Below, piece by piece: positions 11,501 through 24,854 of a stretch of 64,000 nt of DNA (position 1 is its first letter; each line of letters opens with the position of its first letter). The notes beneath the pieces were generated by a model that ran no database searches, was not told the DNA's origin, and saw nothing but the letters and a program-made list of their open reading frames with translations. This DNA is from Amphirosellinia nigrospora (lineage: Eukaryota; Ascomycota; Sordariomycetes; Xylariales; Xylariaceae). The translations under genes were made by a program, and so were the position numbers. The stretch is taken from the NCBI GenBank assembly GCA_004123355.1, contig SCHM01000001.1:6068001-6132000 (forward strand), written 5' to 3'.

Positions 11501-14500
11501 TACACAATAGAATAATTGCGCGAAGGATTCAGAGTTAGGGTTGATACCTGCTTCCTACCTGCGCTGGCAAGGCAATCGCATAAGGTCCATGCATGCATGC
11601 ATTCCCACCCAATTCATCGCCTTAGGTAAAACGGCGGATGGTGGATGGCGGATGTAGGTACCCATCTCCCTTCCATATCTTTAATGGCGCCAGGGCTAGG
11701 TATCCCTATCGATGTAGCACGAGCTGGTCACAGGACTGCCTTCGTAGAGAGAACATCGCGAATAATATCGTTGTGCCTATGCGCGGGCATTGTTTGCTCA
11801 GAGGGACTGTGAGCTTCTGCTATTGGTTACCCCGAGTTTCACTCACTCACCGACGCTATGATCCCAAGGCATGTGACCAGGTGAAGAATTGTCTACAGTA
11901 TACCTATGTGTAGGTTGTTAAGAGTATACCATAATGGCCAAGGGCGACAGCTTGGCAAGGCTGCCCCGCAAATGAGGGACGAAGCTCGTACACGAACCAG
12001 TCGGCGATCGTGAAGCGATACCGGCCTGTTGGTACGGTCATAATGTGAAACCAATGGCGCCAAGTCCTCCACTGTGTTGGCGTCACTGTAGAGGAACAAC
12101 ACCTAAATAAATGAATGAAGAAAAAAAACCGAGACGAATGGTTTAAATGGGAAATGAGTATGAGGCACGATCAGATAAGCAAGACATGCCCCAGCTGACC
12201 CTGGCCCAAGAGTCCCTGGTCCCCTAATGATCACTACCACATGGCGGAGAGGATCCACCTGAGGGGACAAAAGCCTGAAAAGTGGAGGCCGAAGTCCAGG
12301 TCGGCGGCTCATCCTAGCGATGTCATTGGATAGATGGGATAATTCCGGCAAGCCAGCGGCACCCGGTGTGAATCATTCAGAAGCTCCCCCTGTACAGCAT
12401 GCTTCAGAAGCTTGTTGAGGAACCTGTCATTTGATGTGCTTTTGCATTCGCAAAAGGGCCGACGGGAGAGACGGAGTGACCAGTCGCACTACCTATACTG
12501 CGTATTGTAGATACCTATATGAGAGTGGCAAGCTTCCCAAAGCTCGTGTCTCAGCTGCAGGTTGTGCACTCCCACCGAGCACCGAGTTACCTATCAACCA
12601 TTAGGCAGCTCTAATCTGATAACTCATGTGTGTAGCAAGGATGCCAATCCTGTTGGGATTGGTGTCGGACCGGATGACATTATTCAAGAAAGCCGAACTA
12701 GGGAACTCTAACACCGACTGTCTAGCAAGGAGTTAAGAGGTGCCTTGTGGGGATGAGTGCACTAGGCAGCACTATAACACACCTATAGTACCTAGCAGGT
12801 ATCTAGCAAATTCAAGAACGTCACAGGGAGAGTCAAAAAGAAACTAAGACTTCGGGTGGAGCGGCTTTCCGTTAAAAGGATTCCGCGGATACTCGAAGTG
12901 CCGGGGAACCTGATCTTGGGGCAGAGCGAAAGTGAAGCTGGTTTAATTGCAGTATTTAACTTTAGAGCATGTAATGTTAAGGCCGTATCGCCCTTGACAG
13001 GGCACAGAAGAACCAACACATACAAGCACAGGTGTTTGACGCACGTCACAATAACCTACTAACTTAAGCCTTGCGTCGAATGCGATGATCAACCAGATAC
13101 TACTGGGTATATACTTGTGAAATAAACATCTGGATAATGATGTACGCTATATACGTAACGCAGAGGCCACACCTTGTCTGTGACGCTGTATTTTGAGCAT
13201 TATGTCCTCGCGTTCCTGCACCTCGGACATGACATGCGCATACAGCGACGGGGAGAGATAATCTTATCTCCGATCTACAGGGGCCGGATGAACATGATGG
13301 GGATTAAGTCCACCACGTAAATTGCCACGCAAGATGCCTCAAGTGCAGGTAGCAATATTAGTGGTGTTAGTGGTATTATTAATCCCCGCGATGCCATACT
13401 GAATCAGATATTTCCAGGTACCAACAGCCTCAAGACAGGTCAGGCGACACCTTTCAATCAATCGATGCGGCAGATAGTTGCGCTCTGCCTCACCGTGACA
13501 CTAACCAACAAGCCAAGGATACGGATGACATGGGCATGTGCGCACGGCCAATCGCGATGCTGACGTCAACGGGAGACGCGTGCATAACGACGACAACAGA
13601 GGGACGATACGAAACACGATAGTTTCTCTTTAATTGACGAATGATTCAGGAATATACCTACAGTAATAAATGTGACGATAGGTACTCCAATCCTCGGCAT
13701 TACGGAGGATCGGGCGATCGCTATTCCTGACTTTTGGGATAGGAGTCATGGAAGGAGCACGCACCCGCCCCGACCTGCTCGGAGACAGCGGGACGGGGGG
13801 GGGGGGGGGGGGATTTAAACGAACCCGAAAGCCGAAAGCGGCTATTATTGGATCTACTTAATCAAACAAAAAAAAAATTGTGTTTTTTAAAGATGCGCAC
13901 CTGATTGTGGGGAAATGAAATAAGTTCACATGGGACCACCTTTTCTTGTTGGAATCAGAGATCGCGGAAACTTTTGGGTGGCCGAATGACTAAGTCAGCG
14001 AGTAGTATGAACCATTTGTGAGTCTCGGGTGATGACAATGATGATATTGGTAAATAGGACGGTTGGTTGCATCGCGATCAATCTCCTGGAAAACCCCATC
14101 GCAATTAGTTTAACTGCCTTGATTCTTTTTTCTTTCCTCTTTGTGACAAGCGCGCTCATTATATCGGGTGCCGGATTGTTAGTAGCACGTGTGCTAAGTC
14201 GTCGGATATTGAAAAAAGGTTGTGTTTTGGTTTCGTGGAACAGGGTTTGTCAGCGATTGTCCCAGGCACAAAGGAAGTTTTTTAGACCGCCGGTCCAAAA
14301 CGATGCCGACGGCAACGGGGGGTTAAAGGGCTTTTGTTTCGTTTCTGTTACTAGTCCGAGTCTGGATAGCTTGCTTGTATCCATAGAATCCGGCTTTCAA
14401 TAATCCATGCCCGGTTGCGGATAGCATCTGCCAACCACCGGTGAACAGGACAGATAGGTCACGCTCAACTGACTACAAGTTTTAATGAATGGATGATACT

Positions 14501-15448
14501 ATTAGGCGGGCCAAGGAGGCCAAGATGTGTTGTTGGGTGGGATCTGAATCAATGAAGCAGATAAATAAGACGCAATACGTAATCCATTAATTGATCAAGT
14601 GGTTGATCGCGAATGCTGACTCGAATGGGGTGATTACTGAATGAACGTGCGAACACCATGTTTGGCCCGAACTTTACTACTCCGCTAGTTAGTAAACGGC
14701 CGATGTCGCGAAGAGCGAACAGCAAATACCGTTATTCCCTACATCTTACTATTAGGTAGCTTTTCACGTGCAATTCGTGCTGTGCTTTTTGGGCCAATGA
14801 TGCGACTCAGCAGAGCTCGTGGGTCAATCATTTGACCTGTCCACCACAAATTCGTAACAAAAAATAATGGCTAGGTATCACAATGTGCTGCAATGCATTG
14901 AGGCAATTGAAAATTGAGTAATTACTTGTTTTGAATTTTGTATCAACTATCTGATGGGTTTCTGGTCACCTTCTATATTGAGGTAATCGAATTTCAATCC
15001 AGAACCCTTTAATTCCACTCGACCTTTGAACCTCCGCAGTGTGCGGAGCGTTAGGGAGCGGAACCAACCCGCCAAACAGGGTGTAAGTGGTTGCCCGATA
15101 CAGTAATCTTCCCCCAATCCTGATACTCGCTGAGTGGTGACCTTTCGAATTCCCTTATATCCCAGCCAATGGTACAAAGAACCTGGCACGTGTCCATGAA
15201 CATCATTAGGTTCCTGTTCCTAATTGCTCACTCCTAGTGAAGCTCCCCATCGTGGTGGGATGGTGATGAATGCGTGATAAACAAATGAGATAAATAAATT
15301 CCATGTCGCTTGTAAGTTGTAGAATGCCAATGCCGCTATTTGGTATTTTTTGAAACGCCGCCCAGATGCAGATGATGAATGCACTTTTTTGTAGTGACCA
15401 GACCCATGTATTATGTTGTAACAAGTAGAAAGAGAGAAAGAGGATTGT
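8556..15448. other. Large gene-free stretch
   Basis: Nearly 6.9 kb with no gene I can support. It contains a (TGCA)n run at about 11588-11602, a perfect 7-bp inverted repeat CCAATCC/GGATTGG at 12644-12662, and an 18-base G run at 13795-13812. The ATG frame at 14029-14403 has a hydrophobic N-terminal half but no family resemblance. Confidence 0.5.
13795..13812. repeat. Poly-G tract (18 G)
   Basis: Eighteen consecutive G residues in non-coding DNA, with a run of A's and T's about 55 bases downstream. Unusual length for a fungal genome. Confidence 0.95.
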
Positions 15449-16152
15449 CTAGTAGACTGATATTGTCGAGATTAACCGATTGGAATTCCGTGGCGGTAAA
15501 TAGAATCCTTCGCTGTAGAAATCTGACTTGTCCTCTTCTTCATCTTCTTGTATTGAGTCGTAGTACTTGGTTGTTATTGTGCTTTCACTCTGCTTCTCGG
15601 AGAATGTGGGTATGCTCGCAGTGGGCGGCGAAGAGGGCATCGACTCGTCCTCAGAAATTCGGAGTCGTGCTCGAGCTCGGGTGGTGATGCTGAATGTGAT
15701 TGTGACCTTGTAAGGCCTAGGTGTGCAAAGTCCTCGTCATCGTCCTCGAAATCCTCATCTTCTACCTCCAGTGCGTGTAGCTTGGGCGAAGGTGGAGTCA
15801 CAAGGGTGGATGGTATCCGGGAGAGAGGAGCGGCGTCGAACATCTCAATGTCCTCGTCATCGTCCATATCGCTGTCGTCATCTGAGTCTGAAGAGTCGGC
15901 TTCCCAGTCCTCTTCCTCAGCAACTGAATCCGCCCATTGTACGTGTCGTTCTGTGTCTTGGGTGCGGCACCCCGGACGGATTGGTTGAACCAGCTCTCTT
16001 GTTCCGCTCGGCATCGGCAAGGTCGAGCATCAGGGAGTCGAGGAGGTTGGCGTGGCGACGAGTAGGCGGAGGTTGTGGTCGGGACGGGCAGCCTCGGAGG
16101 AGAGCTTAGCCCGTGCCTTGTGGGCAAGGAAGTAGGTCTGTGTGATAGACAT
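15449..16152 (-). CDS. Conserved Pezizomycotina protein of unknown function
   Basis: The N-terminus (MSITQTYFLAHKARAKLSSE, then AARPDHNLRLLV and, in the next frame, HANLLDSLMLDLADAER) is one I associate with a conserved fungal protein without an assigned function. An ESWFNQSVRG segment follows. The middle is strongly acidic (runs of D/E/S such as DSSDSDDDSDMDDDEDIEMF), with SP-rich stretches typical of disordered, phosphorylated regions. The C-terminus is NSNRLISTISVY with TAG at 15449-15451. Length is about 230 residues; no membrane segment or catalytic motif was seen. The frame changes near 16056 (one G missing from GGCC), 16003 (one G missing from a G run), about 15945 and about 15655. A patch rich in GGTAC lies about 310-470 bases upstream of the ATG. 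Existence of the gene is well supported; its function is unknown. Confidence 0.75.
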
Positions 16153-16460
16153 CTTCTGCTGTCTGCTGCTGCTGTGTGTTGTTGATATGGTGTGGGTGAG
16201 TGGAAGGGTGACGGCGAGAAGGCTGTGGAAACCATTTTGTATATGTTGATATCCACACGGACTATTGTTATAGTGTATGTGTGTTTGTGTTATTATGTCG
16301 TGTTTTGTTGTAATTCTTGTGTGAGTCAGGCACCGATGTCCGGTCAAGGCAGCAAAGGCAGAGAGGAGCTTGATCCCTTTTGTATTAAGTTCTGTGATGG
16401 CTCAACTCGTGCAGGGATCTCGGGTCCGTCCAAGGTTGTGCGGTGTGCGGGATGTTGTCG

Positions 16461-16617
16461 GGTACTTTGGTACTTGGTGACCTGGGTACTTCGGTACTGG
16501 ATCAGGCACGACGGATCCGACTGCTGGGCAGGCGTTTTGTTGGCGCTGCTGGCTGGGATCTCGACTGGGGACCCCGGTATGGTACGGGGATACAAAGGTA
16601 CGGGGGTACAGCTGTAC
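16461..16617. promoter_or_regulatory. GGTAC-rich upstream patch
   Basis: Seven GGTAC words (16461, 16469, 16485, 16493, 16581, 16597, 16605) and a TGTAC (16613) lie in 157 bases, about 310-470 bases upstream of the minus-strand ATG at 16152. It could be a regulator-binding array or only a low-complexity bias; no factor can be named. Confidence 0.35.
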
Positions 16618-19600
16618 GAGGGATCGGGATGTATGGCTGTTTTTGCGCTGCGATACGCACTATTGCCGTATCGGGTAATAAGGTGTCTCTGGGGTGTTGA
16701 TCTGGGCTCTGCCGCGAAGCTGTAGCTATTGCACTGTGACGATTGCTTGTTTTCGTCTGGGAATAATACTATACGGGTTGTTTATTGTTGTTGTTATTGC
16801 TGTAAGGGGAGTCCGAGATGTCTGTTGTGTTGGCTGTGTAAAGGGAGAAACAAGAGACGGGGCTGGACTCGATGGGGGAATGGGAATTATGATTCTTTTG
16901 TAATGGGGCAGTCAATGGACAACGGATGGATTAAAAATGTGTCTGCTGACTATTACAGCTGCGAGCTGTACCTAGTGGGATGGATTATGTTATGGACTTT
17001 ATCGGAAGCCCGCGCTGTTGGTACATAGTAGTGTGTATAGCTGTTGCTCGGTTTTAACGGACGTGTTGTCGGGTTCGCTCACTAATTCGTAATCGGCTCG
17101 CTCGCGTTCTGCTGGCAATTCGCAATCCTGTAGCACACTGGCGGTCGATCTACAGCGGTGCTACCTACTGATCGCAACCGGCGGGAATATTATGGGCCTT
17201 ATGGGCCTGACACAGACCTTACAGTTATGGGCCTCGCTGCAGGCTGTATAATAATGCGCCCGACAATGCGAGCTTGGAGCGAGACTCTCACCGCCGTCAT
17301 ACCCCCCCGTCCATTGCCAACTGGTAACATGCTTAAGTCATAAGGCGGTCGGTCGCAACTCCGCGCCCAGAAAGTGGATGGTCATCGGAGCTAGCTAATA
17401 ACCGTCAGTCGCTCTAAGTCGCTGTCATCCCCGAACAATAAGAGTGTCGGATTTTTCCTGCTGACCGTCACAGTCACGGTGGCTTCGTCAATCCCGCTAC
17501 TGCAGCTACTGCCCATCTTTTGATGACGGCCGATGTACCTACGTAGCTAGAGTAGGCGTACTTGGACAACCTGCGCATTTGGACCAACGGTATTGCGTCT
17601 CGTCTCTCTCTGTTGCCGGCCGAGCGAGTGGCTTAGCTGCTACCCACCTCAGTACGCATAGTAGTATACATACACTACAGGCTACCGCGGAAAATACCTA
17701 CCTAACCTAATCTTGCGCTACATACTACTCCAACAGCAAAGCAAAGGCCGCTATCGTGTTGTCTCTCTTTCGGGCCTTGTCAACAGTTTGCGAATGCAAA
17801 ATTCACTATACTCCCAAATTGGAGTATCATCTGCGTGGTGCCAAGTAATCACTATTTTTTTTTTCAATCGCCGACCGGAGACACTAACATGAAAAGTCGC
17901 CATTTACTACTGTTCGACTAGTTTCTATCAATCCAACACGACATGCTGGCAGATTGGCGTCATGGATGCATCGAATTGACGATAACCTAGTCTCATTGGT
18001 TTAAATTATCATGCTTCTCTGGCTTGGTGGTGACTCTTCAGTGCTGATGAATCATAAGTGGGATTGCTCAGCACAGCATTCAAAGTCGAGGATTAATTTC
18101 GACCCACTCCGCAAGTCCCCGGCCTCAGTCAAGTTATCTCCTACAAGGCGCAACTTAGCTCCGAGGCCCAAAGACTAAGTGATTCTACGACATTCGCGTT
18201 GATCTTCAATTGACAATGTTACTTGTCTATACTGTATGACTCTCCCGCCCTTAACTTGACAACAACAAATGCCAATACCTGAATTAGTATATTCGGCTGA
18301 GCAGCTGGCTGATCAGCCACACCAAAAGTCATACCAGTAAGTTCTCCAAATGAAACAGTACCGGATTGGGATTGGTCTCCAGAGCAGCAATTGTCGAATT
18401 GTGAATTGTGTGCCGACGACTGAATTAAGGCACAAATATACCCAAGTGGTAAGCCAAACCTTTGAATCAACATCAGATAACCATATCATTTATGCAAATT
18501 ATGCGAGTAGTATACTCCTAACTACACTACAGTAGTGTGCAGCATATTGACGGGGGTATCCAGATTCGGTGAAAGGCTCTCATCTCGGGTCCGTCAATTA
18601 ACAGATCGTGTGACTCGGCAGCCTGGATTCTCAGTTTGAGCGAAAAGTCCGCGAACCCCGCCCGTCACCCGTGCCGCGCCTTTTTAACGCAAACACGTAT
18701 ACATTACGCCTACACAATAGGCAACGAAATTAACCACGGTTATTCTGTAGTCACTCAATCCTATCAATACCACCTTGTCTGCGCCTTTATTCGTAGACTA
18801 TGGAATCAATGTGAGCGCAACCAACACCGTCGCCTACCGGATCTAGCGAAAGCAAGCGAGCACGAGGCCCAGGCCTGCATAGCTGGTATACTTTTTGCGA
18901 AAACATGTCATTATCCCTCACAAATGAATAAAATAGTGCGCAGTGCGGTACAATAGCCTATGGGGTTTCTACTAGTGGAAACACAGGCGAGGCCTAGCCA
19001 AATATACCGACACGCTGAACCCAGCTGAATAGGCATTATCGAGATTAATCAACACATACGATGCATATTAGCGACATAATAACCCCTAATCCAATGAATG
19101 AATTAGTCTTACTGACGCATAGCTAGAACACCAGGCTGGATGGAGACGCGATGGGCAGCTTGGCTCTCGTTTCGGCAATCGGGTTGGTTCGTGTTCGCCG
19201 GTTCACGATGGCTATAAAGCCCGCTGATTCGTCGCATTAAGCGAGCGAGGAGAAATAGGCAAAGCTCGAGGGATAGAGAGAGAGAGATAAAACAAGCATA
19301 AAAAAACGGCCAAGTGTCTGTCGGGCTCTTGGCTGGAGAAGTACCCTAGCCGCCTATCTAAGCAGACAAGGTACATGCCCGAACGTAGGGCTGAGGTGGG
19401 CGGGTTTATCTGGTCTTATTCTCACAGCAACGAACCCCGTAAACATCTCCCCTGGAAGCATTCTCGCTTTCAGCACCAAACTGCATCAGGCAAGAATCGG
19501 AAACTGTGCCTGGGACTTTAGCTGGCTCAGCCACAGACACGGGCCCATTGCTGCGATAAATCTCCATGATTCATGCGGATAGCACAGTACTAGTGTCTGG

Positions 19601-22185
19601 GTAGTATGTCGCGGCACCGTGTTTCACGATCTCCAGCTCCGGGGCCCGTGTCCGTGTTGAAGCCAAGCAGTTAGTGAGTATACGACAGCAAGGGCCCTTT
19701 GCACGTCGGTCATCTCCTTTACCAGTGCGGTACCAAGATGCTGCGGGAACGCCCCATCTGCCTATAACCGCCTTATCGACTAATAATCGACGGTAGTTGG
19801 AGGCGATCTGGCGGTGACAGCCATCTGCCCATAAGCTGGTAACGTAGCAACGGTAATAGCAGCACCGCCTCAACGTCGAACTGCATCCAATCGCCTTTCT
19901 TACGTGCACAGGGGAGGAAATTATAATGGAACAGCACCTTCATCGTCGGAAGAGCCCCATATCGTCATCACCATGATTCATTTGATCGCCCAATTGTGTG
20001 TGACTACGTTATGCATAGTACCTTTTTGTAGGTCACCATTGAATGAGTTCACAACGCAAAATGATGCCTCGTTTCTCGGAGAAAGTATGCATTGGAACCA
20101 AATGTGCCTTAATCTTTCTCGATCGTCTTGTTTTCGCGTTTGCTCTGACGGTCGAGCAAAGCGTCTTTGCGTGATGTTATCGGCCTCTTCGCGTCCGAAT
20201 TTCCTCCGACGCTTACAAGAGCACTCCGCAATTTCTCCGTCAATGATGCTTTTGATAATGAAAACTTGCCGATATATCCAGACCATAACGTCTGCCCCTG
20301 TTTAACACGATTCCAGTATTATCATTATACTTAGTAGACTACACAAGTCCTATTCGAATTCGAAACGACGACGAGAATGCTTTGGCATTAGACGACCCCC
20401 TACACCAATTCTTTTTTACCAGCTGCTGCTGCTTGCTGCTTCGTATCGCTTTCCGGCCAGGGGTCGCCGGGGTACGTTGCAATGACGGAGAAGCTGACGG
20501 CTTTCCAGAAGCTTTCGCTGCATGGACCATACGTTTTGCGTATGCATGTCTTCGCTGACCATGCATATTTCAGCTCACCCTCAATGCAACCATTATGTAT
20601 ACGCGAAAAGTGGCCTCCGCTGAATGTGGCACTGAGAGAAAACCGCCCAGCAATCTCAAGCGCATTGTTGCGAATGCGACAAGCCCGATTAGTGACGTGA
20701 TATTTTGAGTATTGAAAACCCGATGCGATCAAATCAAATGCTTTTTCCCTCGCGGTTTTAGTTCAGATCACGCTACAAGCCCCTTTCCTTCATATGTATC
20801 ATAGATAACGTACAACCACATAACATTTATGCCGTGTGGCATTCATAAGGTATTATTACATCGAAGGATCTGGGGATGTGCAGTGCTAGTGATGGCATTG
20901 GTGACAAGTGTCAATCTCTAACTCGAGCTCGTGCAATCATATCGTAGAATTGGGATCTCCTGTCATCAACTTCAAACCTCGAAGCTCACATCACCCTTCC
21001 CCCTACTGTATTTGACATCAAAGTGAGAACTATATCTGTGCTATTGATAGATAGGTAGGTTGCCGCTTGCCGAGTCCATCGGGCTCGTGTTCGGGAGGCA
21101 GTAGGCTATCTGGATAAACCCGCGCACAGCTCGTTGATTTCAGTTACGAATTGAAGATAAATTTAATCTACTCGTGCATCATGGTCAATTGCGCTCTCGA
21201 TTTAACTTCTTAGTAGCCCCCGTAAGGCACAATGTACCTACTTGGTTGGCATTGCCCAGGCATGTACTGTACTTAAGTTACCTACTTAGAACCGGCTAAT
21301 GCAATGCAAATGCAGCCTCGTCTTTCAGCAGCCATCGAAATATCAACACAGGTCGTAAACTACACGCATGAAGAAAAATCCCCGAACGCCTCCCCCGGCC
21401 AATATCTCAGCTAGTTCAAATATCAGTTCATTTTTCACATTTTAGTATAGAACTAAACAGCACTAAATCAACCGTGTTGAATACAGGCCGGGCTAGATGG
21501 GGACAATCAGTTGTAGGGCGCCACGGCAGCCGTTTGGCCCAGACTGCTGGGTCGCCGTCTAGTAACAGTTTTAATCCCGTAGTGTACCTTGACCGGCGCG
21601 ACATGCAGATTATAGTACGGCCTTTTTTTATTTTAACGATTTTGTGAGCTGATTGAAGTTTAGAGAGATAAAGTAACATTCAAAGTGCCTAGGTCGCCGT
21701 CTCATTTCGCATAGCGTATCTCATTTCTAATAATGTACCCGGTATACGTGTGTGCTCTATGATGAAATGCAGGAACAAGTCGTGAAGCCCTACGACCCTT
21801 GGTACCCGTCAATCTCACGCCACGTTGATCAATCCCAAGCAGTCGGATACACGAGCTCAAGGATTCGTTCAGCCTAGGTGTGGGGGAGTCTGCTCTATTT
21901 GGACACTGGAAGATTGGTGATGGGGCCCAAACTGGGAGGAACTTTCCATCTCGTTCGGCAAAGGACCAGTCAGAACGACTCCTGACCATGACCCTTGGCC
22001 GCCGGCCTCGTGGATGGGTGATATTATCTCACGCACCGAAATCTGATTTCTGGGGCAAGCTCCCACCCCCACTCTTAATGAAACATGGCTGGGTAGATGG
22101 GCTAGGGGTAAGGTAGGTATTGACGTTATGATTGTTGTCGTGGTGATATCAGTTGCTCTCGTGAGACTTCGCCTATCCCAATATG

Positions 22186-22202
22186 CCCCCCCCCCCCCCC
22201 CC
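22186..22202. repeat. Poly-C tract (17 C)
   Basis: Seventeen consecutive C residues in non-coding DNA, the complement-sense counterpart of the G run at 13795-13812. Confidence 0.95.
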
Positions 22203-22699
22203 TTTCTGACACTATGTCACCACCGCTAGTACAATAATCCGGGCACTACGATGATCACTGGAACTTTAACGATTCCCGTATCCGATACGTAGCCCACAAA
22301 AACAAGAGTGTGTGGAACTTTCTTTTGATCTGCCCAAGCATTGCTGTTCTCCCTGTCAGCAAGCCGCCTAATCTCGTCTACTGTGTGATGATTCCATCTC
22401 GTTAATTCCCAGGACTCAAGATATATGCTAGACGAGCCGTCCCTAGGGTGAAGAAATTAGAATTAGCTAGTCCTACTTTACTGTGGGTTCCTAGGGCTGA
22501 TGGATGCTTCATCCATCATCAATCATCATGAGGGATTCCAAACAACGCATGGGCCATCTCTCTCAGGTACAACAACGCGACTGAACGTGCGACTGACGTG
22601 TTGTGTTGGTGCTACCTCCTTTAACTTTACCCCCTCCCCCCCTTGTCCCCTTTCCCTTCCGTAAGCCCCAAGATTCCGTTGTCAGCTGATGGCGTGGCT

Positions 22700-24600
22700 A
22701 GACTCCCTTGCCCGCCCTTGGCCCAGGGTCCTAACAACTCGCGTTCCGACCCCGTGGATTGGGTTTTTGCCAAGAGACCTTAGACCGTTTTGGGTCTGCT
22801 ATCCCCAGTTCCTCGGTCATACCCGCTGCGAGACATTGGTACTCTCTGGCTGCTTTGGGAATATATGAATTCGGGGACCTTACCATTTAGTCTCGACTTG
22901 GTCTTGGCCCTCTCTCATCGCAAGAGCCGGCTCTCTCTCTCTACTAGGTATAGTAGGTCTCGGGAGACCTGTCTTACACTTCTGATCCATTGGAAGCGTT
23001 CCCGGGGTGATGGATTGAACTATTTAGCAATTACGACGGATGTGTAAGTTACGGGTCTCATATCCTACCTTAGGGGAGGGAACCCAAGGATCCCGGAAAC
23101 AATGGCAACTGACATGGCCCAGGAAGTGACGGCTCAAAAGTTAAATGAGACTCGTCACTATAACTGCTGGACCCAGCGTTCATGAATCCCGTGCGCACGG
23201 ATTCCCTAGCCCGCAAACCCGGCGGAACACCAAGTCTACCCCGATCCCCGATAGAATGTGTGGTATCAGTCTAAGGCTGCATGGGTAAAGGCATTAGGGA
23301 ACGTAATCTGTGGTATCTCTGGGATTCTAGTCTGTGCAACAAGGCATTAATCAGCTGTTCATTTCATACCTATCCCCAAGCTCCTCCCACGGAGTCATAG
23401 TTATCTACACTGTAAACTAGCGCTTAATTCTGGTGTTATTGTGTGGAATCAAATATCTGCTACTGTATTCCACCCAATATTATTATTAAGCAAGGGGACT
23501 CGGTTACTCTCCGGTTCCCGCAAAATGACCTTGTCATCATCACCCATAGGGCTATCGGTACTTTCGAGAGTACGTGTACCGTGCACACCAACAGCAAACA
23601 TCAGAAAAGGGTAACTACTCCTGGACTAGTCGATGAGGTGTCCATCAACCCTGGCGAGAAAAAATCTCGGGTCTGCTCGGGTACGTCTCATGATCATTTC
23701 CCAAAAACAGTATGACGGCTTACCTACCGTACGTACCTCGCGCGCTATCATTTCTCGCACTTACCAGGCTAGGCACAAAATTTTTCTTAGGTAATATATT
23801 TTTTCTTCTTCTTCATCTTCATCTCCTCTCCCGTCTTTCTTTTTCTCACATAGGAAAGGCGAGGCGGGGCTCGACCCGGACTATTGGGAACAATGGCGTG
23901 ATAGGGGAGACCCTGCTTGTTCATATGCCGGGTTGGACCCCCTAGTGTACACTAGTCGAAAGCCGTAAACGTTGGGTTGGGACTGGATGTCTTAACGACC
24001 AGCGTGAACTTAATGGAGAAAGCTAGGTTGGTTACCGAATGCTCGGGTAGGCCTCCCACCGGCTTGACGCCTAACCATCCCCTCGGGCTGGTGGCTTGCT
24101 GGAGATCGTTGCTTCTGATTCTAGCTATTGCTGCCCGAGTATAGTTGGCACCACTATATACCAGTAAACCCTTTATCACTCTTAGCGTGGCTTTCCTCGC
24201 TCTGGGTTAATGGCTGGATATCACCTGATCTCACTTCGGATACCTTTCTCCTCGTCAAGAGTAAAGCCAGAGAGAGTGGCGTAGGAGGTGATCTCAAGGT
24301 GATGACTCGTATCGAGCGTATCTCGGGACGACCCCGAAACTAACTATCCCGTATACGCACTATATGCCGTCACGAGGCGGCTTGGTAAGTTGAGGAAACC
24401 TTAATTTCTGGTGAATCATTGGCGGATAACCTAGCTTGCCAACACACCGTTGTGCATTTCGTTTCTTGGTATCTAGTTAAACCCTCGCGTCCTATACTAG
24501 TGTGCCAAGATACCAACAATATTCGAACAATAAATCGTCCACTAAATAGAGTTAAAGTCTGGGCCGATATTGATTTTGAAACATCCGGGAGAGGCGCTTA
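22700..24600 (+). other. Protein-like but unassigned block (possibly a decayed gene or element)
   Basis: Several stretches on the + strand have protein-like composition in different frames. Examples are 22790-23047, 23443-23715 (includes GDSVTLRFPQNDLVIITHRA) and 23855-23968 (includes LDPDYWEQWRDRGDPAC). Just before the last one there is a pyrimidine-rich tract at about 23800-23850 ending in CACATAG, which looks like a 3' splice site; GTACGT at 23731 could be the donor. I do not recognise any family, and no terminal repeats were found. It may be a decayed host gene, a decayed mobile element, or chance. Confidence 0.2.
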
Positions 24601-24854
24601 GAGCCTGGAACTTCAAGTTCGGACCCGAGACCCAAGAGCTACCTGACGCCTTGTGGCGTGGCGTGCGCATATGGCTGCGTTCTAGCCCATTGGCGCCAGT
24701 AGATATCACATTTCCAGTCTCACGCATAGAATGAAGTCAGGCGAGGCTCATCATGCTATTGAGGGTGATAGAAGCGTTGTATTAGGCGTAAGGAATAAAG
24801 CGCATTATGCCTGAATGCATTCAGGATACCATCTCGTAGGCGAGGAGTAGGCTA

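Larger units (their letters stand above)
16153..22250. other. Gene-free stretch with GGTAC cluster and poly-C tract
   Basis: About 6.1 kb without a supportable gene. It includes a GGTAC-rich patch at 16461-16617 upstream of the conserved minus-strand gene and a 17-base C run at 22186-22202. Open frames here (for example 18219-18473 minus and 20400-20732 minus) are short and unlike any family I know. Confidence 0.5.

Noticed and set aside
14029-14403. 124-codon + frame with a hydrophobic N-terminus
   Set aside because: Hydrophobic stretch from T-rich DNA; no family resemblance or intron structure.
18219-18473. 84-codon minus frame with a Gly/Ser-rich part and a hydrophobic end
   Set aside because: Too short, no start context or conserved partner; not distinguishable from chance.
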